Assembly: GCF_001653235.2 (NCBI RefSeq)
Contig: NW_019154045.1
Location: forward strand, 558,001 to 622,000
Direction: 5' to 3'
Source: Pochonia chlamydosporia 170
Lineage: Eukaryota > Ascomycota > Sordariomycetes > Hypocreales > Clavicipitaceae
Length of the DNA: 64,000 nucleotides
Made by a program: the position numbers and the translations under genes. Positions 1 to 10,300 of this stretch are shown one piece after another. The first letter of the stretch is position 1, and each line of letters begins with the position of its first letter. The notes beneath the pieces are model-generated. The model was not told where the DNA came from. It saw only the letters and a list, made by a program, of their open reading frames with translations, and made no database searches.

Positions 1-1
1 G

Positions 2-370
2 CAGTCCATCTTTTGCGGTGACGCCATTATTCTCGCGGAGAGAGCGAAGGAGGAACGACCGCTAGCGGCGCACCACGTACCCCAAGCTATAGTGTCTGCG
101 TGGTGTGTCACAGGAGATAGTAAGACAAGAGAAAGGCTACGGCAGCTGATTGAGGATTACCGAAATACATATGCAATGGCCAAACTTCTACAACACATTT
201 CATACTGGCAGGTGGCGCCAACCCGGCTGATGGAAATACCTTGGTTTCGATTAGACTGTACAAAGCAGAATAGTCAAGGCGCGGGAGATGAGACAAGCAT
301 GGATAGAAGGACAGACAGACGGACAGAAGGAACCAGCAGGGAGGTGCAAGAGTTTTGTTGCATTCTATGA
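2..370 (+). CDS. 3' end of an unidentified gene entering from the left edge
   Basis: The frame is open from base 2 to the TAA ending at 370. Its first 70 or so codons read like real protein (residues such as AWCVTGDSKTRERLRQLIEDY), then the composition becomes less gene-like after a CAG/GTGGCG junction near 210 that could be a splice donor. The arrangement, a hydrophobic Trp/Cys segment followed by a charged helix, resembles the C-terminal end of fungal Zn2Cys6 regulators, but I cannot assign it. The start lies outside the window, and the true end may differ from 370. Confidence 0.35.
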   Translation, partial: QSIFCGDAIILAERAKEERPLAAHHVPQAIVSAWCVTGDSKTRERLRQLIEDYRNTYAMAKLLQHISYWQVAPTRLMEIPWFRLDCTKQNSQGAGDETSMDRRTDRRTEGTSREVQEFCCIL

Positions 371-1730
371 CCTGGCATGGGATGACGACACGACTATACA
401 ACTTGAGTCTGGGATGGCCATCTCATGTTTGGGTGAATGAGACTGGCGGCACTCAATTGTATGTCCTTGTAGTTGACGACGACCTTAAACGACAATCAAC
501 ATAGCGATATCAACCTCAGCTTCAAATTACACTGCCTATTCAGCATGAGAGCAACAAGTTCCATGGCCAAGAGCACATGATATGCGCAGGGCTCTAATTA
601 TGTGTACTCTTATACCCGATTCAAGTACACTAGTTGATACCTGCAAAGTAAAATAGTTGACGCATATAAGATGATGTTATGAATTTCACTAGCAGGACCT
701 TGACTGAACCAGGTGTATACCTATACTTGTTAGATAATTCTACTTGACAGTATTTGACGCGAGTTGGGCTTGTTGGCTGTTGGGGGCATTTATTACCTTA
801 GTAGCTGCATGTGCAGCTGCATAAGTCAACCAGACTTGACTGAACCAGGCCAGAACAGCATTTGGGTGTTGATGTTTGCGTATGATCAATCAAGTCAAGC
901 CTCTACAGCTTCAGTTGACGTCTAGTCTTGGAGGCTACATGCAAGGGCAGTCTGGTCCAGTCTGGCTTGGTTCGGTGCTCAAGTGCTGCCAGGCACCGAT
1001 TGTGCATGTGCCCCAGTGCCCTCCAGTCTCCAGGCCCACATGCACCAGATTCAATCAATTAATGTCAACTGGTCTGGTCTGGTCAACAGGATGGAATTTG
1101 ATCAATTCAATGCTATGTGCCAGGCCGTCTGGTCCAGTCTGATGTCTGGTCTGGTTGACCCCGCCAGCATTGACACTTGAACCACCTGCAGACATCTGAC
1201 TGGAGCTGTTCGGCATGCGCTCCGCTGTGTCCCCGCTGTTGGACGAGGCACTGGGGGCTTAGGGACATGGGTGTGGGCTGGGTCCATTGGTTCATCGACA
1301 CTAGACCCCAGTGCCAGCGCCTCAAGTGCTGCCGGCCAGCCAGACAACACCAGACTGATGCACCAGACATTGAGTCCAGTCGCCAGTCCCAGTTGAGCAG
1401 GTCCTGGCTTGGTCAGTGCATGGGCTGGTCAATGCCTATCAAATGTCCAGATGTCAGTGCTGGTCTGGCCTGGTCAAGTCAACTGTTGCCTGGCCGAGTT
1501 CCATGTCAGACCAACAACTTTTTTTTTTCTCCAACTTTGCACAACAAACTTGGCCTCTTCCCGTCCTACGAAGCTCCTCATGTCGAGATTTCGCCGGTGC
1601 ATGCGAACTGGCTTTCGTCCGTCGCCAACCGTCGTTACTCACATCTGATCCTGCCCGCATCGATTCGCGCAACCCGACACGCCGAACGCAGCATTCGACG
1701 CCAAGACATCAAATCAAATTGACGAAGACA
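371..1730. other. Intergenic region rich in CTGGTC/CCAGAC motifs
   Basis: No convincing gene is present. From about 945 to 1500 the sequence is crowded with imperfect copies of TCTGGTC, CAGTCTGG and TGGTCAA on one strand, including direct doublets near 1070-1085 and 1128-1155. Short open frames here follow from this biased composition. A T-rich tract sits at 1518-1530. The stretch is upstream of the MFS gene and would contain its promoter. Confidence 0.6.
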
Positions 1731-3509
1731 ATGGCGACCACCGAGGCTGGCGGTGGAGACATGGAACGCCGCCCATTGTTGAGACGCTCCTCTACTGGCC
1801 GCAACACGGTCGAAACTGCCGACAATGTGTCCCTTAAAGAGCATACCAATTTCTCAATTTACATCGTTGTATTATTGCTTGCTATATTCGCAATGTTTCT
1901 TGGCGAGTCTTTTCAAGAACCGGCCTTTGGGGAGATAGAAGAGGGCATCTTTTGTCGGGAATACTTTTCCAACGTCACCGACACCGCAAATGACCCGCGA
2001 TGCAAGGACCAGCGCATTCAGTCGAATATATCCATGTTGGAGGCTGTAGAAGCGACCATTAGATTTGCAGTTTCTCTTCTTACCGGTATTCCTTATGGTA
2101 TTGTTGCTGAGAGGTTCGGTCGCCGACGCGTACTTGTCGTTAGCATGATTGGCATGGCATTGAGATACCCACTTGATTTGATAGTTTGTGCGTATTTCCA
2201 GAGCGTCTCTCGACTTCCCTTTTTTTTTTTCTTTTTTTTTTTCTTTTGTCACGCCTATGCGACGACAAAACAACAACGCTCAAACTAACATGGAAGCTCT
2301 AGTCAAGCTTTTCCCCATACGATTTTATTGGCTTGTGGCCCTTGTAACTGGTTTGGGAGGAGGAATTACCGTCTTCATGGCGATAGTATACACCATTCTA
2401 AGCGATATAAGTACCCAAACACAACGGTATGCGCCCGAATTCTATTTTGGTCTCAACTTTTCTCAGTGTATCACTAACACAACATCTACAGTGCCACCGT
2501 CTATTTTTATGTTTCTGCGATATTCGCTGGTACACCGATTATTGGAAATCCTCTTGCATATCTTGCAATGAAGCGTGGACCGTGGTTTTCGTCTTATATA
2601 TCGATTGCTTGTAATCTTGTTGCAGTTCTTTTAACACTTCAAATCCCAGAGACGAAACATGTCGCGAGTTCGCAGAACGGAGGCTTAGAGAATGATAATA
2701 GTGCGGAAACAGAGAACTCGTCAAGCCAAAACAATGAAACACTTCCCACACTTTCCAAAGCCAACATTCTATCTTCAGCTAGAGATGGCATTATCTCGTT
2801 ACGCGGTATCATTTGGGACAACAAAAGATTAAGCACTGTATTATGCTCAACCCTGTTTACGAGGTTGGGCAGCTATACACATGCTTTGCTAATGCAGTAC
2901 ATCGCGAAACGATATTCAATGAAATGGTCCGAGGTTAGCAGTCTCTTACCCTGGTTTGCTCGCTGTGGGCGGGCCTATAGGACGCACACCATGCTAACAA
3001 TACTTTTGGCACAGGCCAACTTGGTAATAACGCTCAGGTTCTTGAGTAAGCTAATACTCGTCCTGTTCGTCTTGCCTGTTGCTAGTCACCTTCTTCTACG
3101 GGCCCATGTCTCACCGCTTGCCAAGGACCTGCTGCTGGCGCGATGTTGCATCGTGATTACAGCTGTAGGAGCATTTGGCATTGCGTCAGCTGCCACACCA
3201 GCTGTACTAGTAGTGTTTCTTGTCCCCTTTGCTTTTCTCGAGGGATTCAATGCAACCGTGAAGAGCTTCCTAGCACAGCTTGCGGGAGGCGACCGAACTG
3301 CTATTGTTTTCACGGCAGTAGGTGTATTAGAGAATGTGGGAGTGTTATTGGCTGGCCCAGCTATTGCTGGCACATTCAGCGTTGGCCTTCGGTGGGGAGA
3401 ACAATGGTATGGGCTCCCTTTTGCGGTAGCTGGGGCTATGTTTAGTGTTGCTGCTGTCATGGTCCTGAGCATCCGAATCTACAGCGAAGATGCAGCTGAG
3501 CGGGAATAA
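1731..3509 (+). CDS. MFS transporter
   Basis: Plasma-membrane major facilitator protein of about 505 residues. My exon model is 1731-2187, 2303-2426, 2492-2933 and 3015-3509, with all phases consistent. The N-terminus is hydrophilic with a charged RRPLLRRSS stretch. The first helices follow at IYIVVLLLAIFAMFLG, and the loop GIVAERFGRRRVLVV (about residues 123-137) is the conserved MFS A-like motif between helices 2 and 3. A central Ser/Asn/Glu-rich cytosolic loop separates the two six-helix halves, and the last helices end in a short acidic tail. Intron 1 contains a T/C tract of more than 30 bases. The N-terminal half resembles uncharacterised fungal multidrug/peptide-type MFS proteins, and the substrate is unknown. 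It lies 0.8 kb from the UstYa-like oxidase and may be a transporter of that locus, which is inferred only from position. Confidence 0.8.
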
Positions 3510-4339
3510 TCCGAGACTTACGTCTTGCTATTGTCTTAAACCATGTACTATATCGTATACGAGATATGATACTGTGACGTTATTTTCCTGCTACTGACGG
3601 ACGGTCCCGCATTTTAGACTGGGTGTTCAATAGCTATTCTATGGCTGCAACAGATGTGGCCAAACCACCAGACGGCCAAAGCTATTTGCCTTGACATATG
3701 TCAAGTAGCTTCCCCACAAGCATTTTAACATTTTACAGGCTAACAATGAATCGGCCAACATGCATTGACAACTCAGGCACAACGGATAAAGAGGAATTAC
3801 TACAGGTACAGCATGCGAACAAAGCGCAAGCCACCGACTTTGCCGATGTGGCTTCCGACCCTTTTTCAACGGGCCGAGACGGAGTTTTTCCCAACATCTG
3901 CATGAACCGCAGCAGGTGGCGCAATCTGAGCCTGTTGGACACCACCTGAGGGGGAACTTTTGTCTCCAGATGTCAGCCAAGACAAAAATTTTGGCCTTCT
4001 GCAACCCATTGAGACACCTCAAGCTGGCTGCTTGCCCTGGTTGGTAGAAGAATTCAGTAGCCGAGAAATTAGAGTTAGGAGGTTAGGCCCTCGACGTTAC
4101 GATCAATTGATGCGTGTAGTTCGACAACGGCAAAGGAAGATGTGAAGGGGATAAAAGGAGGGTAAAAAAAAAAGTAGTAGTGCTAGGGTACGGTTTCTCG
4201 GTAACACATTCAGAGGACATGACCTGTCGGTTTTATAGAATGTATCGTAATTAAGGTTCTGCCACAATACATACTTAGGTACATAAGCTGCTAAGGTTAA
4301 AGTACAGGATTACCAGTGCTTGTCAAATTGCTGCGCTAA
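3510..4339. other. Intergenic region between convergent genes
   Basis: The 3' ends of the MFS gene and of the minus-strand UstYa-like gene face each other here. I see only short frames without domain features, an A-run at 4165-4174 and no RNA gene. Confidence 0.5.
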
Positions 4340-5421
4340 TCAATGATTTTCATCTTTAAGTTCAAGTTGGAAGCCATTCTCCTTCACATAACTCACAATC
4401 TTGTCGAAATCTCGACACTTGTGGAATGTGTTGAAGTCGGCCGAGAATCCTAATGTTCTCTCCTTGTCATACAAGTATAGCAGCGGCGTGACGTCTGCAG
4501 TGCACATTAGACTTATTCTCAGGGTTTCTATACAATGATCAACGTGCATCCGAGTCATTACTCGGTCTTTGAAGAGAGAGGGGTAAAGCAGTTTTGGCCA
4601 GGACGGATCAAACTTGCTCAGGCCCCAGGAGTGCTGACGTAGCACATTCTGCTCAGATAATGGATGATTAGTTTTGATGTGGTAAAAGAGGGACTGAAGT
4701 CATGGTGAAAGTCATGATAGAAACTTACAAGGCAATGTAGCTGGTGAAACACCTCTAGATAGGCGCCATACTGCGGATTGGCAGGGTCACTTCCCAGAAC
4801 CTCGACATGCTTGCCACGGTGAGTCTGGTTCAATGCCTCAAGGCTGGCCTTGTCAATGGGAAGTACATCTTCTGAATAGCGAAAAATGATCAGCCCACAG
4901 GTTAGTCATCGTCCAAATAGAAAGGAACATTGAGAAAACGACGGATGTTAGGCGACTTACGATACCAGAGTGCGTGCCATGCCTGCTCACGTTCGAGTGT
5001 AGGTGGCCCACGATATATTGATGAAACATTGAATGCGTTATTGAACGACCCTTCCCAGTATTGTACTGCATCCCAAGCAGGTGCTGGAAAAAACAAAAGT
5101 CAATAATGTGTGACCAAGACAAGGCAGATGGAAACGGGAGAATAGAGACAAGTACTCACAGTATGTTGAGACCTTTTTTGCACATTCCAAGTCTGATAGG
5201 GCAGGTTTCTTGCCAAGGGATATTAGTAATACACATAAGGATACTAAAAGGATGACGATATTGGCTGCAAAAGCCATGGTTGCTTGTTTGCGCGTCCACA
5301 TGGGTTGCTTGGAAGCTGGCATGTTTGCCAGATCCAGGTCGTCGTCGCAAGCCGATTCCGATTCATGCTTCTGGATGGAGATGGGCTCCAGGGGCTCGTA
5401 GCGACCGCGATCTGCAGGCAT
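4340..5421 (-). CDS. UstYa-like (DUF3328) oxidase
   Basis: Predicted membrane-anchored protein of 278 residues in four exons: 5421-5160, 5083-4961, 4871-4729 and 4648-4340, all in phase. An acidic cytosolic head is followed by one transmembrane segment (FAANIVILLVSLCVLLIS, about residues 48-65). The luminal domain carries both family signatures, HQLHC (about 173-177, split from the following NVLRQ by intron 3) and HVDHC (about 207-211). UstYa-family proteins in ustiloxin, cyclochlorotine, phomopsin and asperipin clusters catalyse oxidative cyclisation, hydroxylation or chlorination of peptides, and the HxxHC motifs are thought to bind the metal. The gene diverges from a small secreted peptide gene 0.6 kb away, which makes that peptide the natural candidate substrate; this last point is inference. 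Family membership is strong, exact chemistry unknown. Confidence 0.88.
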
Positions 5422-6024
5422 GGTGAATGTCTATGGTACTTGGTGCTGGCCGTCAATGGCCAAGTCGAATCTAGATACAAGAAGAGCAAGAGAGCCAGCT
5501 GGAGGGTCGTATTGTATTTGTTTAGAGTTAGGTAGAGTTGAGGCGAAGGAGCAGGGATCAATTCATGTCATGTCTGGTCAGGCGTGTCCATGTGGGATTG
5601 TGGATTCCATGTTCAGACAGTCTGGTGGACTTTGGAGCATGCAGTCTGGTAGTAAAATATCTCATCTGGCTGGGGCCATCAGTCAATCGATCAATTGATC
5701 CTTCTGTAACCCAAGCTCGACTTGGCGAAATCTGGACGCTCACACCATCCTTGCACCGTTCATACACCATCCATAACTCATCCATGCATTTGGACCTTCT
5801 TGATATCGCTTAGCGCGCGTGGGGTGCCTTGGATAACTTATTGTATCAATGCAACATTGCTTATATAGGCCGGACCGTCCCCCCCTTCAAAGTCAAGCGT
5901 CTGCTCTTAAGTTCCATCAAGCCTTTTTTTGTTTTACCTTTTGGGCACGGCTCTCATCATCACGCTACACAAAAGTCACTTTTTTTTGAAGCGTCAGCAT
6001 CTCAAAAAATAAAAACCCGTCACC
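5422..6024. promoter_or_regulatory. Shared promoter of UstYa-like and secreted-peptide genes
   Basis: The two genes are transcribed away from each other from this 603-base interval. A TATATA box lies at 5862-5867, about 160 bases before the peptide ATG. The peptide start sits in a strong context (CACCATGG). Three CAGTCTGG/GTCTGGTC motifs occur at about 5573-5650, the same motif found upstream of other genes in the window. A bidirectional promoter would give co-expression of oxidase and peptide. Confidence 0.5.
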
Positions 6025-6301
6025 ATGGTTCTGTCCTCCACTGCTTTCTGGGCCGTCATGGCTGCCATGGCCGCATCCGTTGCTTATGCCCGTCCAGGTA
6101 TGGCCGACCGCTGCCTTTTGTTTTCACGTTTGATCTCAAATCCATTCAATTGCTCTAACTGTGCCGTTTCTCAATACAGTCTCCGAAGTCGTTAGTGGTG
6201 TTAGCTTTCCTGGCACTGCTGGCGTAGATCTCATGGCATACAGCAACAAGGACGGCGCCCCCAGCGCTAAGGAGGCTGCCGCTATCCTTGGAGAGAAATA
6301 A
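6025..6301 (+). CDS. Small secreted peptide, candidate precursor for the adjacent UstYa-like oxidase
   Basis: Two exons, 6025-6097 and 6180-6301, joined by an 82-base intron (GTATGG...ACAG, branch-like CTAAC), encode 64 residues. Residues 1-22 form a clear signal peptide (MVLSSTAFWAVMAAM...VAYA with an AYA-R cleavage site). The mature part is about 42 residues, Ala/Gly/Ser/Val-rich with one Phe (33), one Tyr (44) and no Cys. It ends in a Lys/Glu-containing helix-like tail (SAKEAAAILGEK). It lacks the tandem core repeats and the KR/KK Kex2 sites typical of ustiloxin-type precursors, so if it is a precursor it carries one core. It diverges from the UstYa-like gene and is followed by an ABC exporter. 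Alternatives are a small effector or a signalling peptide. The gene structure is well supported, the role is not. Confidence 0.65.
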
Positions 6302-7331
6302 GCTGCGACAAGAGGTCGACACTCAATCCCAGTGGGATCTTCCACTGTAACACCGGATCTTTTGTGTGTCAGGAGGGAGTGATTGCTGAACACGGAGATG
6401 GCATGCTGACTGGCGGCCGAGTGAGTGGAGCTTAGCTAGGGGATTGATCGACAGGTGGGGGATGGATGGGCTGGTTGTTGTTGTATGTACAGTATGTATG
6501 TATGTACTCCGTATGTATCTATCTATCTATCTATGTATGTATGAATGTATGTACGTATGTATGTACTCTGCATTCTGCAGGTGGGGGATGTATGAATGAA
6601 TGTACGTCTGTTTGTTTGTATGTGTACTCCGTCGTCCGATGTCCGAGTCCGTAGACTCCGCATAGTTAACGTACATGTAATGTCTCGGGTGGACCGATGA
6701 GACAAGATGGGGAATACAAATGCCAACACAAACACAAACAGGAACACAAACAGACAGACCGGAGTAGCAGTTGTGCCACCTGCCCGTACCAGAACGTCCT
6801 TTTGGGAGTTGCGGGCTTGTTGGACAACTCCTTTGTCTTGTAGATGCAGTGCATGCCGCACGGGTCATTGTCATCTTAATTGACCCAGATAATGATTGGT
6901 GTCTGGTCTGGTTTCTGGTCAACTCCATGGTCATGGTCCTTGTCGCCACGCCGCGGCTTGACTTGAAATAGCCCGTAACCGACTTGGCTTAGACCAAAGT
7001 GAAAGTTCCAGATGTCCCTTGTAAGTGGGGACTAATGTACAAATGCAGTTATCAATGCATTTCCATTACGACCACAGAGTGAACCCAACGGCCCGAGGAA
7101 TTAGACCTGCCTAGTTAGGGGGTAGCGACCTGCGTCGTTTTGTGAATTTGTGATGGACAGTTAGTGCTGTTGGATCAAATACCCGCAGATTCCCATTGAC
7201 CAAGGCACGTCCGTATTTCTCTCCAATTCTTTCAACTTACTTGACTATTTATTAATACCAAGCCCCGGCTGCGACACCATCGGGGCCGGCTTGGACGGAC
7301 GGCCACGTAGCTGATTGTTTTCCTCTCAACC
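6302..7331. other. Intergenic region with GTAT microsatellite and reversed CA-rich tract
   Basis: Downstream of the peptide gene lie GTAT/CTAT/GAAT tetranucleotide tracts (6484-6625), then a (CA)AACA-rich stretch at 6718-6757 and TGGTCTGG motifs at 6900-6925. The apparent open frames here are products of these repeats. No gene is supported. The last few hundred bases should hold the ABC transporter promoter. Confidence 0.5.
6484..6625. repeat. Tetranucleotide microsatellite (GTAT/CTAT/GAAT)
   Basis: Runs of GTAT units at 6491-6504 and 6513-6565 are interrupted by four to five CTAT units (6517-6533) and by GAAT units near 6541 and 6592. The palindrome-like ACTCCGTA occurs inside it at 6506-6513 and a related copy at 6626-6632. 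Confidence 0.8.
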
Positions 7332-10300
7332 ATGGCCACGGTACTGAGGGCCGTTGGCGTTGGAGTTGGAATGAGCAACCTGGATAACTCTTTTGGCCCG
7401 CAGCTGGGGTCGCAGTTCGACTTTACTCTGCTGTTTGAGGATTCAATCTTGACTATCCTGCCCGCAGGCCTGTTCATTGCCGTAACTCCATTTTTCTTCT
7501 TGCACTACCTGAAGCTACCGATATACATCTCCAGCGGCCTTCTTTTATGGACCAAGCTTGTAAGTTGACCCATGTCTTCAGCCAGTCTTGATGATTCCAG
7601 TCGTCGTTGCCTTCTCTCACACAACTTCGCGCCACACATAGGCCATTGCGGTGGCGCTTCTTGGCGTTGACATCGCCAAGCTGGGGTTGTGGAGCACATT
7701 GCCTGCCTTGCGATCTCATGGTACTTTGCCGGGGGCTGTGCTGGTATGCATCAGCTCTCTCTGCTTGGTCGCCATCCTCAGTCTCGAGCACCGGCACTCG
7801 CTGCGATCGTGGGCATTTACGAGCCTCTACCTTAGCTTGACCCTGTTGCTGGATATCGCAAAATCTCGAACCTACTTCTCCAGATCTGGCCTCGACGCAA
7901 TTGCGGGTTTGTCGACTGCATCATGCATAGGCAAGTTGGCTCTTCTCTTGTTGGAGGAGGTCCCCAAAAGAAGATACATCAAGGTTCTTGCCCTCAAGAA
8001 CTCGTTGAGCCGGGAGGCCATTAGTGGATTTTGGACGAGAGCCTTGTTTCTTTGGCTGAATCCAACGTTTTTGTCGGGGTACAAGACACTTTTGCAGGTT
8101 GAGAGTTTGGGGAATCTAGGAGATGACTTCGCAGCTGATCACCTCTCGGCAAAATTTGAACTCGTTTGGGCAAAGTGTAAGTTGTACACATAAATTGCCA
8201 AAATTTCCAACACCGTGGTAGTGGAACGTACCTCTCTGTAGGATGCTAACATCATCATCAGACAACCATGTATCAAATCCGCTCATCTGGTCAACTGTTG
8301 TGACACTTCGACGCCCATTTTTGGCTGTCTTCATTCCGCGAATACTTTACACGGCGTTTACATTTAGCCAACCTTTATTATTACAACGTATTGTTCGATT
8401 CGTTGGCGAGAAAGATCCCCCAGCAACCGTTCGCAATGGCCTTATAGGAGCGACCGTTCTTATTTACTTTGGAATAGCGGTATGTTTTTGTGTCCATAAC
8501 CCGCGCGCGCCGATATTGGCACAATAAGCCTGATTGGCATCGTAGATTACCAGAGCCGGCTTCAATCACGCCAACTATCGTTCAGTTACTATGCTTCGTG
8601 GTGTGCTCGTCTCGGAGATATTTAAAAAGACCTTTGCACTTGAGCAGACAAATGCCAAGGAGCTAGCTGCAGCGACCCTAATGAGTACAGATATAGAAGG
8701 CATTTCCATGAACCTTCTCAAATTTCACGAAATCTGGGCCAATATTATCGAGTTTGCTCTGGGGACATACCTACTCACAACCGTAATTGGCAAGGCAACA
8801 ATTCTGGTTATATTTCCAGGACTAAGTAAGCAGCTTTTCGCTTTTGCCAACACCTCATATTCACACGCGTTTCTATTTCCATCTTCTGTTGCAAATTTAA
8901 CATGTAACTAGTTTCCGCGGTAATTGGTTTCGTTATTGGCCAACGAATAGGCCCTGCGCGAATGGCCTGGAATAACGAGATTGAGCATCGAGTCTCAATT
9001 ACCTCAGATATGCTCCAACAGATCAAGACCATAAAGATGGTTGGCCTGGCGCCCTCTGTGTCTGATCTAGTTCAAGACCTTCGACATTCAGAGATGGAGC
9101 AGTCCAAGCCTTTTCGAATTTTGTTCACAATAATGCAAGCCTCTGGTATGGGCTTCCCTACTAGCGGATGTTGAGGATGAGCCTAATTTTGCATCTAGTT
9201 TTACTTTGCTATCAAATTACGCCTGTTATTATAATTACTGCCGCAATCCTCTGGACAGGCTTATCCAACGGATTGAATGCTACCGATACCTTTACGGCCC
9301 TAGCATTTGTCACCATGACGGCACTGCCAATGGCAAAGTTATTGGCTGCGTACCCGAAATTTATGTCTATATTAGGCTGCTTCAAACGGATTGAGGCATA
9401 TCTTTTACTAGAAGAACGCCTGGACAGCCGTGTTGTCATCGACAATCCCAAAAGTCGCGGCTCTGAGAAAGACGACTCCGAGAAAGATCTTTCCAACTGT
9501 TCAACGTTGGAAACCAGCCAAGTTGCGAATGAACCATGCATCCCGCATGCTCCCGTCGTATTTTGGAACGCATCTATTGCTCCGCCTGGAAAAGGCCCTA
9601 TACTAAAGGGAGTAAATATCTCAGTAGCTCACTCAACACTTGTGATGGTTCTCGGCCGCACTGGCTCTGGCAAATCCACGTTTTTGAGAGCCATAGTCGG
9701 CGAGGCTAATTTAACAGACGGAGCGATCTACATAGAGCAGCGTCAAATTGCCTATTGTGACCAGGCCTCTTGGCTAAAAGGTCTTTCTATTCGAGAGAAT
9801 ATTATCGGAGAAAGGTCGTACGATGCAGACTGGTACGAAACCGTGCTCAATGCATGCCTCCTAATCGAGGACATTCGACAACTTGTACACGGCGATCAAA
9901 CAATGTCCGGAGATGGTGGTTCCAACCTGAGTGGTGGGCAGAGGCAAAGAATTGTACGTCACAACCCTTTCTAAAAAAGATCCTTCCTCTGACAATATCA
10001 CTCTAAGGCTCTTGCTAGAGCTGTCTATTCACAGGCCCCTCTGCTAGTCCTGGACAATGTGTTGAGTGCCTTGGATAGCAACACAGCAGACGCTATCTTC
10101 CATAGGCTTATCGGCTCGGGTGGCTTGCTACAACGGCTGGGTACCACAGTCATTATGACTACCCACTCAGGTAATACCCTCATTCTACCTACAATAGTCT
10201 TATTGCTAACACTCGAGCAAGCCAAATACGTTGACTCCGCTGATCAGGTCTTGCTCATTGGGGAGGATTGCACCATAGAGTCTGTGTCGAGATCAAGAGA

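Noticed and set aside
1177..1722. Open frames within the CTGGTC-rich region upstream of the MFS gene
   Set aside because: They arise from biased composition, overlap in several frames and have no domain features; the MFS protein starts naturally at 1731.
6466..6949. Overlapping frames on both strands around the GTAT microsatellite
   Set aside because: The translated sequences are simple repeats such as Tyr/Thr/His/Ile runs produced by the tetranucleotide tract.
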